Position numbers and translations under genes: made by a program. The notes under the pieces were generated by a model that saw only the letters and a program-made list of their open reading frames with translations, was not told the origin of the DNA and did no database searches. Below, one piece after another: positions 1 to 5,078 of a stretch of 5,078 nucleotides of DNA. Positions within the stretch are counted from its first letter, which is position 1. Each line of letters begins with the position of its first letter. Source of the DNA: an uncultured Lachnospiraceae bacterium (lineage in GTDB: Bacteria; Bacillota; Clostridia; Lachnospirales; Lachnospiraceae); assembly GCA_902783305.1 (NCBI GenBank), contig CACZQU010000366.1:1-5078 (forward strand). Reading direction: 5' to 3'.

Positions 1-53
1 ACTGCTACGCAGCTGTTTGTTGTTCCTAAGTCAATACCGATTATTTTTCCCAT
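1..53 (-). CDS. dnaK: DnaK (Hsp70 chaperone), N-terminal fragment cut by window edge
   Basis: DnaK is the cytoplasmic ATP-dependent Hsp70 chaperone that binds unfolded peptides and works with DnaJ and GrpE. Only the first 17 codons and two bases of the next lie in the window. They translate to MGKIIGIDLGTTNSCVA, the almost invariant first strand and phosphate-1 loop of the Hsp70 ATPase domain (motif GIDLGTTNS). The ATG at 51-53 is the start: a perfect AGGAGG lies 7 bases upstream and the protein begins at the usual family position. It is the third gene of the hrcA-grpE-dnaK operon and starts 63 bases after the grpE stop. The short fragment is still diagnostic because this N-terminus is so conserved and the context is classical. 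Confidence 0.96.
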   Translation of the reverse strand, partial: MGKIIGIDLGTTNSCVA

Positions 54-60
54 AATCATT

Positions 61-66
61 CCTCCT
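61..66 (-). promoter_or_regulatory. dnaK ribosome binding site
   Basis: On the minus strand this reads AGGAGG, a perfect Shine-Dalgarno core, 7 bases before the dnaK ATG. It is the best ribosome binding site in the window, which fits the need for DnaK in excess over HrcA and GrpE made from the same operon. Confidence 0.9.
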
Positions 67-67
67 G

Positions 68-104
68 AGAATTCGTAATTCTTTTCAATAATTCAGATAT
101 GAAT
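68..104 (-). repeat. Two small inverted repeats in the grpE-dnaK gap
   Basis: The AT-rich 63-base gap between grpE and dnaK holds two perfect inverted repeats. The first has 6-base arms, AGAATT (68-73) and AATTCT (77-82), with a 3-base loop, and ends one base before the dnaK AGGAGG. The second has 5-base arms, ATTCA (91-95) and TGAAT (100-104), with a 4-base loop. In RNA both stems would be weak because they are mostly A:U. There is no U-tract, so they are not terminators. They could slightly affect mRNA stability or dnaK initiation, or be chance in AT-rich DNA. Confidence 0.35.
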
Positions 105-116
105 CCATCGCGGCGT

Positions 117-968
117 TCAGTTTGCCACCTTCACCATGCTGTGTCTTATGACATTTCCCTTGTAGGTATACCCCTTCTGGAACTCCTCGGCAACAATGTT
201 TTCTCCCAGCTCCTCATCATCCACATGCATCACTGCATTGTGCAGATTGGGATCAAACTCCTTGCCCGCCGCGTCAATTGCCTCTACTCCGGCTTCCTCC
301 AAAGCTGTCATGAGCTGTCTGTAAATCATTCTCATGCCCTCAGCGAAGGGGTCTTCATTGCCCTGGGCCTGACCAAGGCCTCTCTCAAAGCTGTCAACCA
401 CAGGAAGGATCTTCCGGACAATGTCCTCAGCGCCCATGGCATACATGCTGCTCTTTTCCTTCTCTGTACGTTTGCGGAAATTATCGAACTCGGCCATGCT
501 GCGCAGCAGCCGGTCGTTCAGTTCTTTGATCTGTTCGAGAAGCTTCTCTTTTTCTTTTTCTTTCTTTCTGAAACCAAAAAGACTTTTCTTCTGACCGTTC
601 TCTTCTTCCCCGGTCTCCTCAGCAGCTGATCCGTCTTCTTCCTGGTTTTTTTCTGTCCCGTCTTCGGCTTCCCCGCAGCACTCTTCGCTGCCTTCAGACT
701 CTTCGTCCTGATCACAGGAGCTCTCTGTCTCACAGCTGCCGCCGTCGTCTTCTGTCATGCCGCAGGAATCATCCGGCTCTCCGGCGTCCTCTTCCGGATC
801 CGGTCCGGCGCCTTCAGTCTCTTCAGAATCAGTTGTCTCACCAGGCTGATCCGGCTCATCCGCTTCCCGTCTCTCACAAGACGAAGGATCCTTCTCCTCG
901 TCCGCGAACTCGACAGGAATCTCTACACCCTCCTCTTCGTCGGGAATCACCTTTTCTTCATTGATCAT
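117..968 (-). CDS. grpE: GrpE, DnaK nucleotide exchange factor, with long acidic N-terminal tail
   Basis: GrpE is a cytoplasmic homodimer that releases ADP from DnaK and so resets the chaperone cycle. This protein has 283 residues, against roughly 170-210 for most bacterial GrpE. Residues about 127-142 are a lysine-rich linker. Residues about 140-190 form the long dimeric coiled coil and contain the family block AEFDNFRKRTEKEK (159-172). Residues about 190-283 are the beta domain that contacts DnaK, with FDPNLHNAV (238-246) and the C-terminal GYTYKGNVIRHSMVKV block (266-281). The first 126 residues are unusual: I count 53 Asp or Glu, only five Lys or Arg, and all six cysteines of the protein (31, 69, 79, 85, 97, 98). 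The tail is in frame with the conserved body without a break. The ATG at 966-968 is chosen because AAGGGGGAG lies at proper spacing upstream. The gene sits between hrcA and dnaK and is probably expressed from the CIRCE-controlled promoter. Confidence 0.96.
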   Translation of the reverse strand: MINEEKVIPDEEEGVEIPVEFADEEKDPSSCERREADEPDQPGETTDSEETEGAGPDPEEDAGEPDDSCGMTEDDGGSCETESSCDQDEESEGSEECCGEAEDGTEKNQEEDGSAAEETGEEENGQKKSLFGFRKKEKEKEKLLEQIKELNDRLLRSMAEFDNFRKRTEKEKSSMYAMGAEDIVRKILPVVDSFERGLGQAQGNEDPFAEGMRMIYRQLMTALEEAGVEAIDAAGKEFDPNLHNAVMHVDDEELGENIVAEEFQKGYTYKGNVIRHSMVKVAN

Positions 969-985
969 GGGGCATCTCCCCCTTT
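969..985 (-). promoter_or_regulatory. grpE ribosome binding site inside a G:C hairpin
   Basis: On the minus strand the bases before the grpE ATG read AAAGGGGGAGATGCCCC. The AAGGGGGAGAT part resembles the full anti-16S complement AAGGAGGTGAT with two changes, so it is the likely Shine-Dalgarno. Four of its G residues (978-981) can pair with CCCC (969-972) across the 5-base loop AGATG. The stem would hide the ribosome binding site and touch the start codon. The pairing is read directly from the sequence; any regulatory effect is inference. Confidence 0.6.
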
Positions 986-1046
986 CTATGTTGTACTCGT
1001 TTCAGACTCTGTCTTCCTCTCCTCGATATCATCAGATCTCAATCCG

Positions 1047-1079
1047 GCTTAAGCCCGCCTGCATGCCTTTCCCTTAAGC
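1047..1079 (-). repeat. Inverted repeat in the hrcA-grpE gap
   Basis: Perfect 7-base arms GCTTAAG (1047-1053) and CTTAAGC (1073-1079) flank a 19-base loop, 21 bases downstream of the hrcA stop. No run of U follows the stem on the minus-strand transcript, so it is not a standard intrinsic terminator. In Bacillus subtilis the dnaK operon transcript is reported to be processed between hrcA and grpE; a hairpin here could mark a similar processing or stability site, but that is an analogy. Nothing else in the 132-base gap looks like a promoter for grpE. Confidence 0.4.
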
Positions 1080-1100
1080 TGTGCTTCCCGGCTTCCGGCT

Positions 1101-2141
1101 CTAGGTCTTTCCATGAACCAGTTCATCCAGCTGATGCTTCAGCTTCTTCAGACTGTCCACAACATTCTCATAGTCCATACGCCTGGGGCCGATTACACCG
1201 ATCGTGCCTCTCATCCCTTCTCCAAGCTCATATGTCGCCGTCACGACACTACAGTCCTTCATCGTCTGAACCGGTACTTCATCGCCAATATACACCTGAA
1301 TCCCCGTACGGTTCTCCGGGGATACCTCCTGTCTGACCAGATCAATCAGGTCACTTTTTTCCTCAAAAGCGGAAATCAGCTCGCTGGCCCGGGTTCTGTC
1401 CGACAGCTCCGGATATTTGAAGAAATTCGTCGCGCCGGAAGTATACACACTCATCTCCTCTTCGTCCACATGGATTGTCGCTGCAACCGCGTCAAGCACC
1501 GAGGCAACTACTTTGCTGTGTACTCCCGCCTGTTCCTTGAGTCTGGCAATCATTCCCAGGTTGATATCCTGAATCGCGACACCGGTAAGATTGGTGTTCA
1601 GAAGAAGATTAAGCTTCAGAATCGTCTGATCATCCATCGCTTCGGGAAGATCAATCAGCTGATTCCGGACGACATTATTGTCACATACCACGATGGCAAT
1701 CAGAGAAAGCTCGCTGACGCGGGACAGCTGAACGAATTTCAGTATGCTTCCGGAAAATCTCGGTACGGTCACCATTGCGGCATAATTGGTATCGGAAGCC
1801 AGAACCTTGGCCATTTTTTTCAGAACCCGCTCCATCTGGTCTGTCTTTTTTACCATCATCTCGCGGATTTCGGCGATCGCAGACTCCTTCTCCTTCGTCA
1901 GCTCGTCAACGTAAAGGCGGTATCCTTTATCCGAAGGGATTCTCCCCGCCGAAGTATGAGGCTGAATAATATATCCCATCTCTGTCAGATCAGACATTTC
2001 ATTACGGATCGTAGCGGAGCTGACATTCAGATCCGGATATTTGGAAATCGTCCGTGACCCAACCGGTTCTCCGGTGTCAAGATAGGTCTTGATGATGGCT
2101 TTGAGTATTTTCTTTTTTCTTTCATCTAACGCCTCTGCCAT
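1101..2141 (-). CDS. hrcA: HrcA, heat-inducible transcription repressor
   Basis: HrcA is the cytoplasmic repressor of class I heat-shock genes; it binds CIRCE as a dimer and in B. subtilis depends on the GroE chaperonin for activity. The 346-residue length is normal. Residues 1 to about 75 are the winged helix-turn-helix, with DTGEPVGSRTISK (22-34), the recognition segment VSSATIRNEMSDL (40-52) and the wing PHTSAGRIPSDKGYR (61-75). The middle is the GAF-like dimer region. The C-terminal part holds IQVYIGDE (281-288) and the signature GTIGVIGPRRMDYENVV (312-328). The ATG at 2139-2141 is supported by AGGAAAGGAG 8 bases upstream and by the usual N-terminus (LDERKKKILKAI). It is the first gene of the operon, about 60 bases downstream of a perfect CIRCE, so it should repress itself together with grpE and dnaK. 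No internal break or missing motif is seen. Confidence 0.98.
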   Translation of the reverse strand: MAEALDERKKKILKAIIKTYLDTGEPVGSRTISKYPDLNVSSATIRNEMSDLTEMGYIIQPHTSAGRIPSDKGYRLYVDELTKEKESAIAEIREMMVKKTDQMERVLKKMAKVLASDTNYAAMVTVPRFSGSILKFVQLSRVSELSLIAIVVCDNNVVRNQLIDLPEAMDDQTILKLNLLLNTNLTGVAIQDINLGMIARLKEQAGVHSKVVASVLDAVAATIHVDEEEMSVYTSGATNFFKYPELSDRTRASELISAFEEKSDLIDLVRQEVSPENRTGIQVYIGDEVPVQTMKDCSVVTATYELGEGMRGTIGVIGPRRMDYENVVDSLKKLKHQLDELVHGKT

Positions 2142-2149
2142 GCCGCCCG

Positions 2150-2159
2150 CTCCTTTCCT
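2150..2159 (-). promoter_or_regulatory. hrcA ribosome binding site
   Basis: The minus strand reads AGGAAAGGAG, giving a GGAG core 8 bases before the hrcA ATG. It supports 2141 as the translation start. Confidence 0.8.
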
Positions 2160-2170
2160 CTGATATTCGT

Positions 2171-2197
2171 CGGGTCAGCCGGTAAAACCGGATCCCG
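2171..2197 (-). repeat. Leader hairpin between CIRCE and the hrcA ribosome binding site
   Basis: Two nested helices can form. The inner has 5-base arms, CCGGT (2179-2183) and ACCGG (2187-2191), around a 3-base loop. The outer has 4-base arms, CGGG (2171-2174) and CCCG (2194-2197), separated from the inner by an asymmetric internal loop. All pairs but one are G:C. It lies in the transcribed leader, ends 11 bases before the Shine-Dalgarno, and has no U-tract. With CIRCE it would make a two-hairpin 5' leader. A role in mRNA stability or hrcA translation is inference. Confidence 0.4.
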
Positions 2198-2198
2198 T

Positions 2199-2229
2199 TG
2201 TTAGCACTCGTGTTTGTGGAGTGCTAACA
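2199..2229 (-). promoter_or_regulatory. CIRCE operator (HrcA binding site)
   Basis: The window contains the exact consensus TTAGCACTC (2201-2209), a 9-base spacer, and GAGTGCTAA (2219-2227). The palindrome extends two more bases on each side, giving 11-base arms. CIRCE is the binding site of HrcA, and here it starts only a few bases after the predicted transcription start, so bound repressor would block promoter clearance. As RNA it would also form the first stem-loop of the leader, which in Bacillus is known to influence transcript stability. Only one copy is present in the window. Confidence 0.98.
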
Positions 2230-2241
2230 TTTTCTGTTGAT

Positions 2242-2270
2242 AAGATAACACCGTCAAAACTGTTTGTCAA
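2242..2270 (-). promoter_or_regulatory. Sigma-A-type promoter of the hrcA-grpE-dnaK operon
   Basis: On the minus strand there is a perfect -35 box TTGACA (2265-2270), a 17-base spacer and a -10 box TATCTT (2242-2247). A run of seven A residues (2275-2281) just upstream of the -35 could act as an UP-like element. The start of transcription should fall near 2233-2235, giving a leader of about 92-94 bases with CIRCE starting about 5 bases in. This is the expected vegetative-promoter-plus-CIRCE layout, in which regulation is by repression and not by an alternative sigma factor. Confidence 0.85.
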
Positions 2271-2295
2271 TACCTTTTTTTACATTTCCCTCCGG

Positions 2296-2324
2296 TTGAC
2301 CCTTATCCAGGATTATGCTACGCT
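2296..2324 (+). promoter_or_regulatory. Candidate uvrB promoter (weak)
   Basis: TTGACC (2296-2301) is followed after 17 bases by TACGCT (2319-2324), which has a TG one base upstream as in extended -10 promoters. The -10 box matches TATAAT at only three positions. It is the best match I found between hrcA and uvrB on the plus strand, and its -35 lies back to back with the hrcA -35, 25 bases apart. No GAAC-N4-GTTC LexA box is seen anywhere in 2142-2490, so SOS control is not evident. The start could lie elsewhere in this gap. Confidence 0.4.
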
Positions 2325-2330
2325 ACGATG

Positions 2331-2476
2331 GACATACGGTAACGGTGCTGTCAGGCTGGACAGTCAGGCCTCGGACGTGGAATAAACGCCCATTCCAGGG
2401 ATGTACTGTGCCCGCCCTGATTTTTCACGCTGCGCACCAGAAAGCGCAAGGCTGCAGCTCAGACTCTATTCTTTTT
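2331..2476 (+). other. Predicted uvrB leader with short repeats, no gene
   Basis: If the candidate promoter is correct, uvrB has a leader of about 160 bases. It contains the direct repeat GTCAGGC (2350-2356 and 2363-2369, period 13) and the inverted repeats CTGTC/GACAG (2348-2352, 2359-2363), TGGAAT/ATTCCA (2378-2383, 2392-2397) and TGCGC/GCGCA (2431-2435, 2444-2448). No known riboswitch or attenuator is recognisable, and no U-tract terminator follows any stem. No small coding sequence has a credible ribosome binding site. Together with the hrcA leader this fills the 349-base gap between the two start codons. Confidence 0.3.
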
Positions 2477-2479
2477 CAC

Positions 2480-2484
2480 AGGAG
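2480..2484 (+). promoter_or_regulatory. uvrB ribosome binding site, decides the start
   Basis: AGGAG ends 6 bases before the ATG at 2491. It fixes the uvrB start there instead of at the in-frame ATG at 2401, which has only AGGG directly against it and no spacing. Confidence 0.85.
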
Positions 2485-2490
2485 TACGCT

Positions 2491-4473
2491 ATGGACTTTA
2501 AACTGCATTCGGAATACTCTCCCACCGGTGACCAGCCGGAGGCTGTCCGGAAGCTGGCGGAGGGCTTCAAATCGGGAAATCAGTTCGAAACTCTTCTTGG
2601 CGTGACAGGTTCCGGCAAAACCTTTACGATGGCCAATATCATTCAGGAACTGAATAAACCCACTCTTGTTCTGGCTCACAATAAGACACTTGCAGCCCAG
2701 CTTTACGGGGAATTCAAGGAATTTTTTCCCGAAAACGCTGTTGAATACTTTGTCTCCTATTATGATTATTATCAGCCGGAAGCCTATGTGCCCTCCACGG
2801 ATACCTATATCGCCAAGGATTCTGCCATCAATGACGAAATCGACAAGCTTCGGTTGTCTGCTACCGCATCCCTTTCCGAGAGAAAGGATGTCATCATCGT
2901 CTCCTCGGTCTCCTGCATCTACGGACTGGGATCCCCGAAGGATTTCCAGGATATGATGATTTCCCTGCGCCCTGGACAGCTGCGGGACAGGGACGAGGTG
3001 ATCCGTCAGCTGGTGGATATTCAGTATACCAGGGGGGAAGCGGATTTCCGGAGAGGCACATTCCGTGTCAGAGGAGATACGCTGGAAATCTTCCCCGCCA
3101 ACTATACCGACCAGGCTGTCCGTGTGGAGTTTTTCGGGGATGAAATTGACCGTATTACCGAGATCGATGTGCTCACGGGACATGTCAGATGCGAAGTCAC
3201 CCACGCCGCCATCTTCCCCGCCTCTCACTATGTTGTTCCCATCGAAGCAATCCTGCGGGCAGCAGAAGATATCGAAGCAGAGCTGGCCGACAGAGTCGCC
3301 TTTTTCAAAAGTGAGGACAAGCTGATCGAAGCACAGCGGATCGCCGAGAGGACTAACTATGATGTGGAGATGATGAAAGAGACCGGGTTCTGCTCCGGAA
3401 TCGAAAACTATTCCCGCCATCTGTCCGGTCTGAAAGCCGGGGAGCCTCCTTACACCCTGCTGGATTACTTTAATGGAGAGTTTCTGCTGATCATCGATGA
3501 ATCCCACATGACCGTGCCTCAGATCGGAGCAATGTATGCCGGTGACCAGAACCGGAAACAGACCCTGGTCGATTACGGGTTCCGGCTGCCCTCCGCCAAA
3601 GACAACCGCCCGCTGAACTTTACGGAGTTTGAAGATCGTCTCGACCAGGTACTCTTTGTCTCTGCGACACCAGGCGAATATGAAAAGGGTCATGAACTGC
3701 TTCGGGCAGAACAGATCATCCGGCCCACCGGTTTGCTGGATCCGGAGGTTGATGTGCGCCCTGTCGAAGGTCAGGTAGATGACCTGGTGAACGAAATTCA
3801 TAAAGAAACGGAGAAAAAAAACAAGGTCCTCGTCACCACCCTGACAAAAAGGATGGCGGAGGACCTGACCGATTATCTGAAGGAAGCGGGAATCCGTGTC
3901 CGTTATCTCCACTCCGATATCGATACTCTGGAACGCGCCCAGATCATCCGGGACATGCGCCTGGATGTTTTTGATGTACTTGTAGGAATCAATCTGCTCA
4001 GAGAAGGTCTCGATATCCCGGAAATCTCCCTCGTAGCCATTCTGGACGCAGACAAAGAAGGCTTCCTTCGATCGGAAACCTCCCTGATCCAGACCATCGG
4101 ACGGGCTGCCCGGAACAGCGAGGGACATGTCATCATGTACGCTGATTCGGTTACCGATTCCATGCAGCGGGCCATCGATGAGACCAACCGGCGCCGGACG
4201 CTTCAGGCTGCCTACAACAAAGAACATCACATCACCCCGACCACCATCCGCAAGGCGGTCAGAGATCTGATCGCCGTGTCAAAGGCTGTCGCCCGGACGG
4301 AAGACAAGCTGATGAAGGATCCGGAATCCATGTCGAAAAAGGAGCTTTCCGAACTGATTACTCAGGTGGAAAAACAGATGAAGGCTGCTGCCGCAGATCT
4401 CAATTTCGAGCAGGCTGCCGAACTCAGAGACAAAATGATCGATCTGAAAAAAAGTCTGGCGGAGCTCGGGTAA
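2491..4473 (+). CDS. uvrB: UvrB, excinuclease ABC subunit B
   Basis: UvrB is the central subunit of cytoplasmic nucleotide excision repair: UvrA loads it on damaged DNA, it verifies the lesion, then recruits UvrC for incision and UvrD for removal. The 660-residue length is normal for the family. Walker A is GVTGSGKT (37-44, K43). The damage-probing beta-hairpin spans about 90-116, with its tyrosine cluster [10 protein letters not shown] (90-99). The UvrA-contact domain is about 158-250. Motif II is DESH (336-339), motif III SATP (391-394), motif [14 protein letters not shown] (499-511), and motif [11 protein letters not shown] (534-542). The C-terminal UVR domain, which binds UvrC, is about 622-657 ([13 protein letters not shown]). 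All expected motifs are present. The start at 2491 gives the standard N-terminus [18 protein letters not shown]. It is divergent from the heat-shock operon, and uvrA does not follow; a convergent membrane protein gene does. Confidence 0.98.
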   Translation: MDFKLHSEYSPTGDQPEAVRKLAEGFKSGNQFETLLGVTGSGKTFTMANIIQELNKPTLVLAHNKTLAAQLYGEFKEFFPENAVEYFVSYYDYYQPEAYVPSTDTYIAKDSAINDEIDKLRLSATASLSERKDVIIVSSVSCIYGLGSPKDFQDMMISLRPGQLRDRDEVIRQLVDIQYTRGEADFRRGTFRVRGDTLEIFPANYTDQAVRVEFFGDEIDRITEIDVLTGHVRCEVTHAAIFPASHYVVPIEAILRAAEDIEAELADRVAFFKSEDKLIEAQRIAERTNYDVEMMKETGFCSGIENYSRHLSGLKAGEPPYTLLDYFNGEFLLIIDESHMTVPQIGAMYAGDQNRKQTLVDYGFRLPSAKDNRPLNFTEFEDRLDQVLFVSATPGEYEKGHELLRAEQIIRPTGLLDPEVDVRPVEGQVDDLVNEIHKETEKKNKVLVTTLTKRMAEDLTDYLKEAGIRVRYLHSDIDTLERAQIIRDMRLDVFDVLVGINLLREGLDIPEISLVAILDADKEGFLRSETSLIQTIGRAARNSEGHVIMYADSVTDSMQRAIDETNRRRTLQAAYNKEHHITPTTIRKAVRDLIAVSKAVARTEDKLMKDPESMSKKELSELITQVEKQMKAAAADLNFEQAAELRDKMIDLKKSLAELG

Positions 4474-4488
4474 TCCAGATTCATCGCA

Positions 4489-4510
4489 ATCCTGCTTTCC
4501 GCGGCGGGAT
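4489..4510 (+). terminator. Weak hairpin after uvrB, doubtful terminator
   Basis: ATCCTGC (4489-4495) can pair with GCGGGAT (4504-4510) through six Watson-Crick pairs and one U:G pair, around an 8-base loop, 15 bases after the uvrB stop. No U-tract follows, so it lacks the second half of an intrinsic terminator. It is the best stem in the 83-base convergent gap in the uvrB direction. It may slow 3' decay or may be chance. Confidence 0.2.
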
Positions 4511-4536
4511 GAGGATATGCAGACTGGTTCGAAATC

Positions 4537-4555
4537 GTTACTGTTCAGGCGTAAC
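4537..4555 (-). repeat. Short inverted repeat after the ThrE_2-type gene
   Basis: GTTAC (4537-4541) and GTAAC (4551-4555) form a 5-base inverted repeat with a 9-base loop directly after the stop of the minus-strand gene. On that transcript it is followed by GATTTCG, not by a U-run, so it is at best a weak terminator candidate. Confidence 0.15.
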
Positions 4556-4556
4556 C

Positions 4557-5078
4557 TTAAAACACCCGGAAATCCTCCGTCACGTCAACGGAACGGAACT
4601 TCCTGGCATAGTGGGCAATAATCGAGCTGAAAACAAAGCCGATACTCATCCCGACAAGCGTCAGTGCCCATTCCCTGCAATTGACCATAAACATCTGCAT
4701 GTTTCCCGTGTACAGACCAATACAGGAATAATAAAAAGCGCCGCCGGGGATCATCGGCAGAACCGATGGATAAATAAAATACGTCGACGGATCTTTTCTC
4801 CGGACAGCAAGAAACTCCGCATAGAAAGAGACAATCAACGCTGCCAGACCCGTATAAACCAGGGGGTTGGACGTAAATGCCGTAAGGATAATCAGCATAA
4901 TCCGGGAAAGTGCTCCTCCTATCCCGGCAAAAACCAGGTCATGATGAGGGATCCGGAAAGTGATTCCGGTAAAAACCGAGATCAGAAAGGCCAGGATGAT
5001 CAGCAGACCAGGATGGGAAGGGCCGCTCCCAACTCCTTCAATAACCTCCTGCGGCAAACCCCAGAACCATAATGTCAC
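4557..5078 (-). CDS. ThrE_2-type (YjjB-like) threonine/serine exporter half protein, at window edge
   Basis: This is an integral inner-membrane protein, 173 codons in the window, resembling the second half of the threonine/serine exporter ThrE (Pfam ThrE_2, formerly DUF3815). I count about five hydrophobic segments: 23-41, 46-67, 72-90, 101-123 and 136-156. The family-like block is PSVLPMIPGGAFYY (104-117), a proline-glycine-rich segment preceded by the charged loop AVRRKDPS (91-98). Many Firmicutes and enterics split ThrE into a DUF1212 half and this half, encoded side by side; the partner would lie just past the right edge. The reading frame reaches the last base. A GTG at 5076-5078 could be the start and would overlap a TGA by four bases (GTGA), but the ribosome binding site would be outside the window, so the true start is unknown. 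Substrate is inferred from family only. Confidence 0.8.
   Translation of the reverse strand: MTLWFWGLPQEVIEGVGSGPSHPGLLIILAFLISVFTGITFRIPHHDLVFAGIGGALSRIMLIILTAFTSNPLVYTGLAALIVSFYAEFLAVRRKDPSTYFIYPSVLPMIPGGAFYYSCIGLYTGNMQMFMVNCREWALTLVGMSIGFVFSSIIAHYARKFRSVDVTEDFRVF

Noticed and set aside
99..629. 176-codon open frame antisense to grpE
   Set aside because: A shadow of grpE; its Phe-rich stretch is just the reverse of the Lys/Glu-rich coding sequence of the GrpE linker.
1113..2057. 314-codon open frame antisense to hrcA
   Set aside because: It mirrors hrcA, which is complete with all motifs, a promoter and an operator. The translation has no family resemblance and no credible ribosome binding site.
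2401..2490. 30-residue N-terminal extension of UvrB from an in-frame ATG at 2401
   Set aside because: The extension has no similarity to UvrB, the ATG lacks a spaced ribosome binding site, and the ATG at 2491 has AGGAG at 6 bases and gives the standard UvrB N-terminus.
2315..2605. 96-codon frame starting in the uvrB upstream region
   Set aside because: It runs 115 bases into uvrB in another frame, AGGA is only 2 bases from its ATG, and the ATG falls within the candidate promoter.
2476..4230. 584-codon open frame antisense to uvrB
   Set aside because: It lies entirely opposite the well-conserved uvrB. Its translation shows no recognisable family, and it is explained by uvrB codon bias leaving few stops in that frame.
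4526..4536. GGTTCGAAATC, resembling the T-loop of a tRNA
   Set aside because: No acceptor stem, anticodon arm or D-arm can be placed around it on either side; a chance match or at best an unprovable remnant.
4509..5072. 187-codon plus-strand frame opposite the exporter gene
   Set aside because: The minus-strand frame has clear membrane segments and the PGG family block; the plus frame has a random, polar, low-complexity composition.
1..5078. Mobile elements, CRISPR arrays, toxin-antitoxin or phage genes
   Set aside because: I looked on both strands and found no terminal repeats, spaced direct repeats, transposase or integrase motifs, and no spare coding space for such genes.

Overview
This window reads as a housekeeping stretch from a Firmicute, most likely a class Clostridia member; a Lachnospiraceae-type genome is my guess. 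The clues are the gene order hrcA-grpE-dnaK, a perfect CIRCE operator in front of hrcA, strong AGGAGG-type ribosome binding sites, and a stand-alone membrane protein of the ThrE_2 (YjjB-like) type. The genus cannot be fixed from sequence alone.

Layout. Positions 1-2270 hold the first part of a class I heat-shock operon, transcribed leftward (minus strand). In transcription order it has a sigma-A-type promoter (2242-2270), CIRCE (2199-2229), a leader hairpin (2171-2197), hrcA (2141-1101), a 132-base gap with an inverted repeat, grpE (968-117), a 63-base gap with two small inverted repeats, and the first 17 codons of dnaK running off the left edge. Positions 2271-2490 are the upstream region of uvrB, with a weak candidate promoter and a leader of about 160 bases. 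uvrB fills 2491-4473 on the plus strand. After an 83-base convergent gap, a ThrE_2-type membrane protein gene (4557-5078, minus strand) reaches the right edge.

How the genes work together. HrcA represses its own operon by binding CIRCE and is released from it under heat stress. GrpE is the nucleotide exchange factor for DnaK, the Hsp70 chaperone. UvrB is the damage-verification subunit of UvrABC nucleotide excision repair; here it is divergent from the heat-shock operon, with no uvrA next to it and no LexA-type box visible. The ThrE_2 protein is a predicted half of a threonine/serine exporter, whose partner would be expected just beyond the right edge.

I do not see a convincing undescribed system. 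The points most worth a second look are a GrpE with a roughly 126-residue, strongly acidic, six-cysteine N-terminal tail, a G:C hairpin that buries the grpE ribosome binding site, and structured leaders and gaps around the heat-shock genes.
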